Shown here one piece after another: positions 58,147 to 64,000 of a DNA stretch of 64,000 nt (positions within the stretch are counted from its first letter, which is position 1; each line of letters opens with the position of its first letter). The notes beneath the pieces were generated by a model. It saw only the letters and a list, made by a program, of their open reading frames with translations, made no database searches and was not told where the DNA came from. The position numbers and the translations under genes were made by a program. The stretch covers positions 19,734,001 through 19,798,000 of the forward strand of contig CM027380.1 of assembly GCA_015680905.1 (NCBI GenBank), read 5' to 3'. This stretch comes from Coptis chinensis (lineage: Eukaryota > Streptophyta > Magnoliopsida > Ranunculales > Ranunculaceae).

Positions 58147-59654
58147 TGATAAAAGGTAAAAACGATAGTTTTACCTACGCATAAGCTACGAAACTCAAAC
58201 GCAAGTAAAACTAAAGCTATTTTCACGCTTAAGTTATCAAAGTTTTCTACACTCTCGATGCTATTGCAATGAGTGGAGTAGATAATTCGTTCCACTCCTA
58301 GTTCTTCAGAACTCACGTTAACTGAGATTATCAGTTCTATCAAAGTCAATGAGAGTAATAATATAAATTATACTACGATGGTAATTCAACTAATCAAGAT
58401 ACGATAATTCAACTACGGAAATACTAATTTGACAATATGATAATGAATTAGGGGAATTTGATTCCACCTTGATTCGACTTAATAAACTAACGAAGAAATA
58501 TCGTAATCCGAATTGAAATGCTTTCGTATAACAATTGGGTGTTCTAATCCCTAATTGTTCATAGTAATCTCTACCAACTAACAACTAGCATATGAAATAA
58601 TCAAACTCATTCTCATGGTGAACTAATTACTTTCTAGAATAGAATAGAGTATTACAAACAATTCTATGCTAACAACAATCAAGTTTCATTAAGGCTTCCT
58701 TAAACCCCTCTAATGGAGATTTTAGCCTTGAATCATTATACTATCATTTCTATATAAATAATAACAAGACATGATAAAAAGATTATAAATTTAATATATT
58801 GATCTAATCAAGGATTCAAAACTGAATTCAAAACTAAGTAATGATTAATAACTAAATAATTGAATTAAGATCTAAGTGATTTAATGAACTAAAACTAGAT
58901 TTATGAATAACTAAGTAACTTTATTGATCTAATGAATAATAATCTAATGATTCAAAAAACTGAATTAGGAACAAGTAATCACTAATTAAAATGAAGTCTA
59001 AACTAAAATTATCCCAATCTCTAAGTAAAAATTCACTATGAAAACTATTTCTAAACTAGATCTACCATTGCTTAAGAGCTAAGCTTCTTTGTCTCCTCAT
59101 ATGGAGGAGACAAGATCCAAAAATAGTGCATGGGCTGAGGAGCCTGTTTTGGGCCGAAAAAAATCGAGCTCAAAACCCAATTTGTTGAATCCAATACTTT
59201 CCATTCTAGTCGTGTTACTGTAACATGATTTTTCACTAACGTATACTACTCTGATCGAGTAAAGGTCTAGACCATTGGAAAGAACTTTCTGAGCTGGTCA
59301 TTTTGATATACAATGGGCCCAAATCCGAGGTCTGAGCCTAAAGATATGGCCTTTTGAAGTTCTGTTAACTTTTCTTCAGCTTTCTAATCCGGTTTGACTT
59401 TCACTTAACGGCTTTGACTTGGGGCTTTTTAAGGGATTTTTCTCCATGAAACTTAGCTTTCTTCATAGAACTTTCATAGCAATCACTTTAGCTCCTTTTA
59501 GCGCCTAATTAGTAACAAATTTACATTTATTCAACTCCGAAGCCTGAAATACTCAAAAGCACGTAATTAGTGATAAACCTATATTATTAATCGCATAATT
59601 GGTCTAACAACAATATTGTTAATGGATTAAAACTACAGTTTTGGACTCTTATCA
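58147..59654 (-). repeat. 5' LTR of minus-oriented element
   Basis: 1508 bp; on the minus strand TGATAAGAGTCCAAAACTG to CCTTTTATCA. Closest relative in the window is the solo LTR at 42360-43775. TATCA (59655-59659) follows on the outer side and would be its target copy. The matching copy on the other side is not adjacent to this element because its 3' end is lost. Confidence 0.9.
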
Positions 59655-59772
59655 TATCATGTAGTTTTAAAAACTTTCATAAAACTAATATGATTAGAAT
59701 TTAGCATAAAATAAATCAATTTTTATGCTTTGTTGCCTCTATGTTGACATTGGAAAAGTTCATGCATGCCAG

Positions 59773-59826
59773 GAGATTGATGTTTTAAATGGAATAGCAT
59801 AGGACAGTGAGAAGAACTGCCTTTGT
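59773..59826 (+). pseudogene. glutaminyl cyclase exon fragment, copy B
   Basis: Reads EIDVLNGIA, stop (TAG), DSEKNCL. Duplicate of 32317-32370. The earlier exon (31981-32051) is outside the duplicated block. Confidence 0.75.
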
Positions 59827-61033
59827 TTTGCTTGTCAGGTGCGTGTCAGGTGCGCCTGGAAACCATATTTGAAAAAAATCCAGCCACCCTACTTGGCTTT
59901 TGGCTTACCGGGTTGCTGCATTCTTGTTACTTTTGGTGTTGCTAATTGCTAATGTTGTTGTTGATGGTGGTGTCATTTCTTACTTCTACACTCAGTAAGA
60001 AAACTCTCTCTTCACATTTGTTTTGATAAAATTCATGTTAATTGGAGAGCAACAGACCTTTTCAGTTCCAATTATATAATCTTTTTTGAACATCACATGT
60101 AGTTTTATTATTATGTGAAGTGTAGCAAATATGTTCTATATAGTATATAGTATGGAGCTTTGTACATTGTCATCTTTCAGGATAATTATAAACAAACTTT
60201 CTAAGTGTTTTGTAATTTTCGGTTCAATCTTGACATACACACACATATAGTAATTTCCGGTTATAAACACGCACACATACAGTAAATGTTTAGAATGTAA
60301 TTGTTTATCTGTGCTCATAGTATTTTCTTGGAATATATTGTCTTCAATTACTTCATGCGGTTTAATTTTAATGTTGTTTATGTATCTCATGTATATTATT
60401 TATATCATTTTATCATCCTAGCTAGCTCCTAGCTTGGGTCTTTGCTCTTTGTGTATGGATGCTACAAATATTGCAATAAAGTTAGTGGTGCCTGAATGGG
60501 TTCAGATGCAGAGCAAGGCATGTTGCATGTATGGTTCTCTAACACATGACGAAAATACAAATGCATGTAACTCATAAAAGACCATGTTCGTCAAACAGCT
60601 GGTACTTAATTGGGGTTACATTATCTTCAAAGTTATTTTCTAGGTAAGTTCTTGAACATCGGGATTGAGAGTTGTTTTCAAATAACAATTCCATAAGTAG
60701 AAAACCCAAATGAATTGCTTTGTACTATGAATTTTTGATCTCTTGCCACACTAGCTCTATCGTCTTGCTTGCCTTTGCATCTTCTATATATATTACCAGG
60801 AAACAATGGGAAAAATACTTCTGCTGATGTAATATAAGATATATTCAATATATTGTAAGCAATAAATCAAGAGCTTGCACTTTGTGCATTTGCAGGTTTA
60901 GAGATTATTTTTGTTGGTTTGAAGTTTAACCATTTAATCATTAATCAAGAATCACTTAAACCCTCGATACATGAAAATTGGTGCCGATTGTTTAAATTAA
61001 CCCGTCTTTCTTCGTGTTTTTTGTGTTTTGAGT

Positions 61034-61299
61034 TGTGGGCAGGGCACACCTTGCAAAGAAGAGAGGGGATAGGATGGCTATAGATAATCATTGAAAGATT
61101 GAAGATCGAGAATGCAAAATTGGAAGAGATTGACATGCTTCAAGAAGTTACTAAGCAAATTGAGGGGCACACCATGTGTGCATTAGGCGATGTTGCTGCT
61201 TGGTTGATGTAGTGTCTTATTAGACATTTTAGACCTGAGCTTGAGAGGAGGATCAAGGAACATGCAAATAGAGAATTATTAGATGCTACTGCTGCTTGA
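61034..61299 (+). pseudogene. NDUFV1: NDUFV1 C-terminal fragment, copy B
   Basis: Duplicate of 33583-33850. CGQGTPC here, so one of the cluster cysteines is Gly. The same TAG stop after VAAWLM is present. The end is better kept than in copy A: RELLDATAA then TGA at 61297 in the right frame. Confidence 0.87.
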
Positions 61300-61593
61300 G
61301 TCTTGCACCAAGGGATATACCTATCTGGTGGCTATTGTGGAATAAAGTTTTTGAGTAGCTCCATGTTCGGGGAAATAGTTGTTTTCATGTTGCCCTTCCG
61401 TGTACTGAATATTTTTTTTAGAACTTGAACGATAGAAAAAAAAAAAACCATTGTTATTAAGTACTAACTGAACTGTGCATGAACTGGGTGGCTCGGCGTT
61501 CGATTATTGTCGTTTTTTTAGACCGTTTATGTTCCAATTGCATACGTTACTTGACAATTATAACTTCATGATTTCACATCTATTTTGTTTAGA

Positions 61594-61619
61594 TGTGCGT
61601 AACACGTGCATGATGCTAG
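61594..61619 (+). other. Helitron 3' terminus, copy B
   Basis: GTGCGTAACAC hairpin remnant, then CTAG ending at 61619 and T. One base in the stem has changed relative to copy A. Confidence 0.65.
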
Positions 61620-61676
61620 TTTAGTTAAAATTTGTAAGATAATAAAATTCAAAAATTTCGTTATTAGGTTTAGGTT

Positions 61677-62240
61677 TGATGTGCCGATGTATTACATGAA
61701 TCAATAAGAAATGTATATGAGACCCAAAATATGATGTGGTTATGGGGGACATATTGTCATCAATATATTCGCGACACGTGTCATTGCCATTGATAATATC
61801 TTGAGACTAACTTATTGGATCATTACAATTGGTCATCTCAAGAGTCATGAGTTACCAAATGATTACAAAATGAACATGAATACATGCATAGAGCAATAAT
61901 AGCAATCAAAGCAATATTAAATATCATCAATGAATAGAGCACCAAAAGTTGATCTCATTCAATTCATGGAGCACCAAAGGGGGGAGGGAATTCTATATAT
62001 TTCCTCTCCACTCTCTAAACAGGGAGGAGAATCCGATGCTTCTTCTCCACTCTCCATTTTCTCCGTTCACCATCGATCATTCAATCATAGAATCCAAACA
62101 ATGAACTACGTTCGACTTGATCCCGTGTCATCGAAGAAACCGATAACGTAGGCAGTTTGATCCTTCAAACTTCGGTCCGCAAAGATCATTCTCCCCAAAA
62201 TTCCTACACACGTAAGGTTTGTCCAAAAAGAACATTTATA
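61677..62240 (+). repeat. LTR with tRNA-Asp-type primer site, copy B
   Basis: Duplicate of 34229-34790, followed by TGGCGCCGTCTGTGGGGA at 62242, a slightly better primer site than in copy A. Confidence 0.55.
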
Positions 62241-63683
62241 TTGGCGCCGTCTGTGGGGACAATTTCTTTGAAATTCAACTACTAAATTTTTTGTTTCTTC
62301 AACTTACATTTTGTATACGTTCTATTTCTAAGCCCATGAAGCGTGGTGATAGTCGCTCTAAAGAAATCAATGAGGATCAGTCATCAAACAAAAGCTCGCT
62401 CGCTCGCTCATGGAGTTAGTCAACTACTACATGGAAGATAAGTTTTCCATTATCTAAGATATATGGTATACTATGTATTTTCTTAACTAGCCCATCCAAA
62501 TGGTCACATGGGTTATCTCTGCTAAAAAATCACTACTATGGTCACCGTGTGTTTAACAAATAAGTCCATAGTGCAAGCGACCTACCTAGACTCTATGCTC
62601 AAATAATGATTTAAGCGGCATTGTCGGACTTTGAATCAAGAAAATTTTGAAACTACTTACTCCCTTCTCTTAATGCCTCAGTTTTAGTTATGACTTATAT
62701 CAGTACATAACAATCTAGAAAAGCCAATATCATATATTCATTTATTTGCATCTTCAGTAATTACATACTTGCATCCAGTACCATTTGGCATTTGATATAG
62801 ACAGTTGAAGATGTCATGTTAGAGATGACCATACCTTTAACCGTGAGCTTGATTAGCATGTCGACCTCATAAACAATATGCCTGGACTTGTAATGAACAC
62901 CTCAGCATAGTTAAGGTCCTAGTTATGTTTAAGGATCAATCTATCGACTTAATCAGGCTCAATCTATCAAATCTTGAGTTGTTGTGGCTGGACCTAACAA
63001 GAAATTGCAGGAAGTCGATCAAGACGTCCTCTAGCAATCAAGAAAGGAATTAAACAATTTGGCTCATTCTTACATGATGCGACCTCACAAAATTCGAGAC
63101 TACTACTGCTTTTTTCCTGGTAGAGCTAAGTTGTTACAGGAGATACAAATTCGATCTTCGCACTTTACAACCTCATCAACCCGTAGGGTTGGTGTTTTCC
63201 GCTTTTTCATGGTGGAATACAAACGAGCGGATTGCTTCCTCGTTGAGCCCTTGGCACTGACTTGCACATCGGGTGGGCTTTCTCTATCTGTCAATGGCCC
63301 TTGGCTCTCCTCTGGATCCTCATGGTGCAAATCAACGTTCCTGATATGAAAGTGGAGTGAAAGTCGGGCACGTATTAAAGTGAAGTGCTCCTCCCCTAAC
63401 CTGCAACACTTATTCTTCTAGCGCTCACGATACATATCGTTGAAAACTGCTACTAATGAATTTTCTATTATAGTTGGATCTTCTGCAGGTCGGCTATACT
63501 TTGAACATACATGGGGCTGCATTAGTTGTACATGTCTTTTACGCTAGGAATTGCAGGCGATGTAAATCCATGGATGCTTAATTCAAATCCGTTTTGATTT
63601 GAGATCAAACTCCAAGAACTGGTGCAACATATATACATAACAACTCAAGCTTTCAGTTGACTTAATTAACACCATACTCAAAT

Positions 63684-64000
63684 AAGTAATTGCATACTTG
63701 CATCTAGTACCATTTGGCATTTGATATAGACAATTGAAGATGTCATGTTAGAGATGACCATACCTTTAACCGTGAGCTGGATTAGCATGTCGACCTCATA
63801 AACAATATGTCCAGAGTGGTAATGAACACCTCAGCATAGTTAAGGTCCTAGTTATGTTTAAGGATCGATCTATCGACTTAATCAGGCTCGATCTATCAGA
63901 TCTCGAGTTGTTGTGGCTCGACCTGACAAGAAATTGCAGGAAGTCGATCAAGATGTCCTCTAGCAATCATGAAAGGAATTAAACAATTTGGCTCATTCTT
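63684..64000 (+). repeat. third partial copy of the block end, cut by the window edge
   Basis: From AGTAATTGCATACTTGCATC onward this repeats 62756-63072 (TAGTACCATTTGGCATTTGA, ATGACCATACCTTTAACCGT, GAAAGGAATTAAACAATTTG). Offset is about 930 bp, a direct repeat next to copy B. Confidence 0.88.

Larger units (their letters stand above)
39296..59654 (-). mobile_element. minus-oriented gypsy Gag-protease element, 3'-truncated and nested
   Basis: Read from right to left: 5' LTR 59654-58147, primer site 58144-58131, leader (58130-58050 and 47991 to about 47536), gag 45703-43937, protease and tail 42354-41097, non-coding 1.4 kb, extra ORF 39709-39317. It breaks off near 39309, inside the region just after the extra ORF. 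Its 3' LTR is missing. Interruptions are a same-family solo LTR (42360-43775), another LTR (about 45740-47535) and a complete relative (47997-58044). No reverse transcriptase, RNase H or integrase motif lies between the protease tail and the break. Confidence 0.85.
59655..63615 (+). repeat. 4 kb duplicated block, copy B
   Basis: Second copy of 32199-36165, starting TATCATGTAGTTTT directly after the LTR of the minus-oriented element. Contains a glutaminyl cyclase exon piece, an NDUFV1 piece, the Helitron 3' end and the small LTR with primer site, in the same order. Confidence 0.92.

Overview
This window looks like nuclear DNA from a eudicot plant. It is AT-rich and intron-rich and is dominated by transposable elements. 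I see En/Spm (CACTA) elements, Ty1/copia and Ty3/gypsy LTR elements, a Helitron, and only a few decayed host-gene pieces: an F-box/DUF295 gene, a cucumisin-type subtilase scrap and the 5' part of an HflX-type GTPase gene. I cannot name the species. No complete, clearly functional host gene is visible.

Layout. 1-4.97 kb is nested: a CACTA end sits in a decayed copia pol. That pol is followed by its 3' LTR, which was itself split by a gypsy solo LTR (2219-3906, duplicated target GTTGT). A second copia 3' end follows. 5-20.2 kb is low-density sequence with the frameshifted F-box gene (minus), a subtilase fragment (minus), direct and tandem repeats, and exons 1-4 of HflX (minus, start at 20142). 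20831-29488 is the most unusual object: an 8.66 kb CACTA element that is an almost perfect palindrome. Two inverted 4.2 kb copies of the 5' half of the element, each with the N-terminal part of TNP2 transposase, flank a 193 bp spacer that holds a scrap of the transposase 3' end. 30.6-34.17 kb is a decayed Helitron (Pif1-type helicase C-terminus, hairpin plus CTAG end). It carries exon fragments of a glutaminyl cyclase gene and the last coding piece of mitochondrial complex I subunit NDUFV1. A short LTR with a tRNA-Asp-type primer site follows.

36-59.65 kb is a nest of LTR elements. The host is a minus-oriented gypsy element (5' LTR 58147-59654). It carries Gag and an aspartic protease, but I find no reverse transcriptase or integrase in it. 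Into it went a solo LTR of its own family (42360-43775), a third LTR type (about 45740-47535) and a complete plus-oriented relative (47997-58044, both LTRs, duplicated target CTAGT), which also lacks reverse transcriptase and integrase. A 3.1 kb solo LTR (36192-39290, duplicated target GAACT) lies beside the truncated end of the host element. From 59655 to 63615 the Helitron end and the downstream LTR region (32199-36165) are repeated. The first copy keeps the empty insertion site and the second has the element beside it, which suggests an illegitimate exchange between a filled and an empty allele. A third partial copy begins at about 63684.

Functionally this is a transposon graveyard. The pieces of interest are the long hairpin-capable CACTA (a possible source of silencing RNA), the gene-capturing Helitron and the Gag-protease-only LTR family with a conserved extra ORF. 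All family names rest on motifs read by eye. No database search was run.
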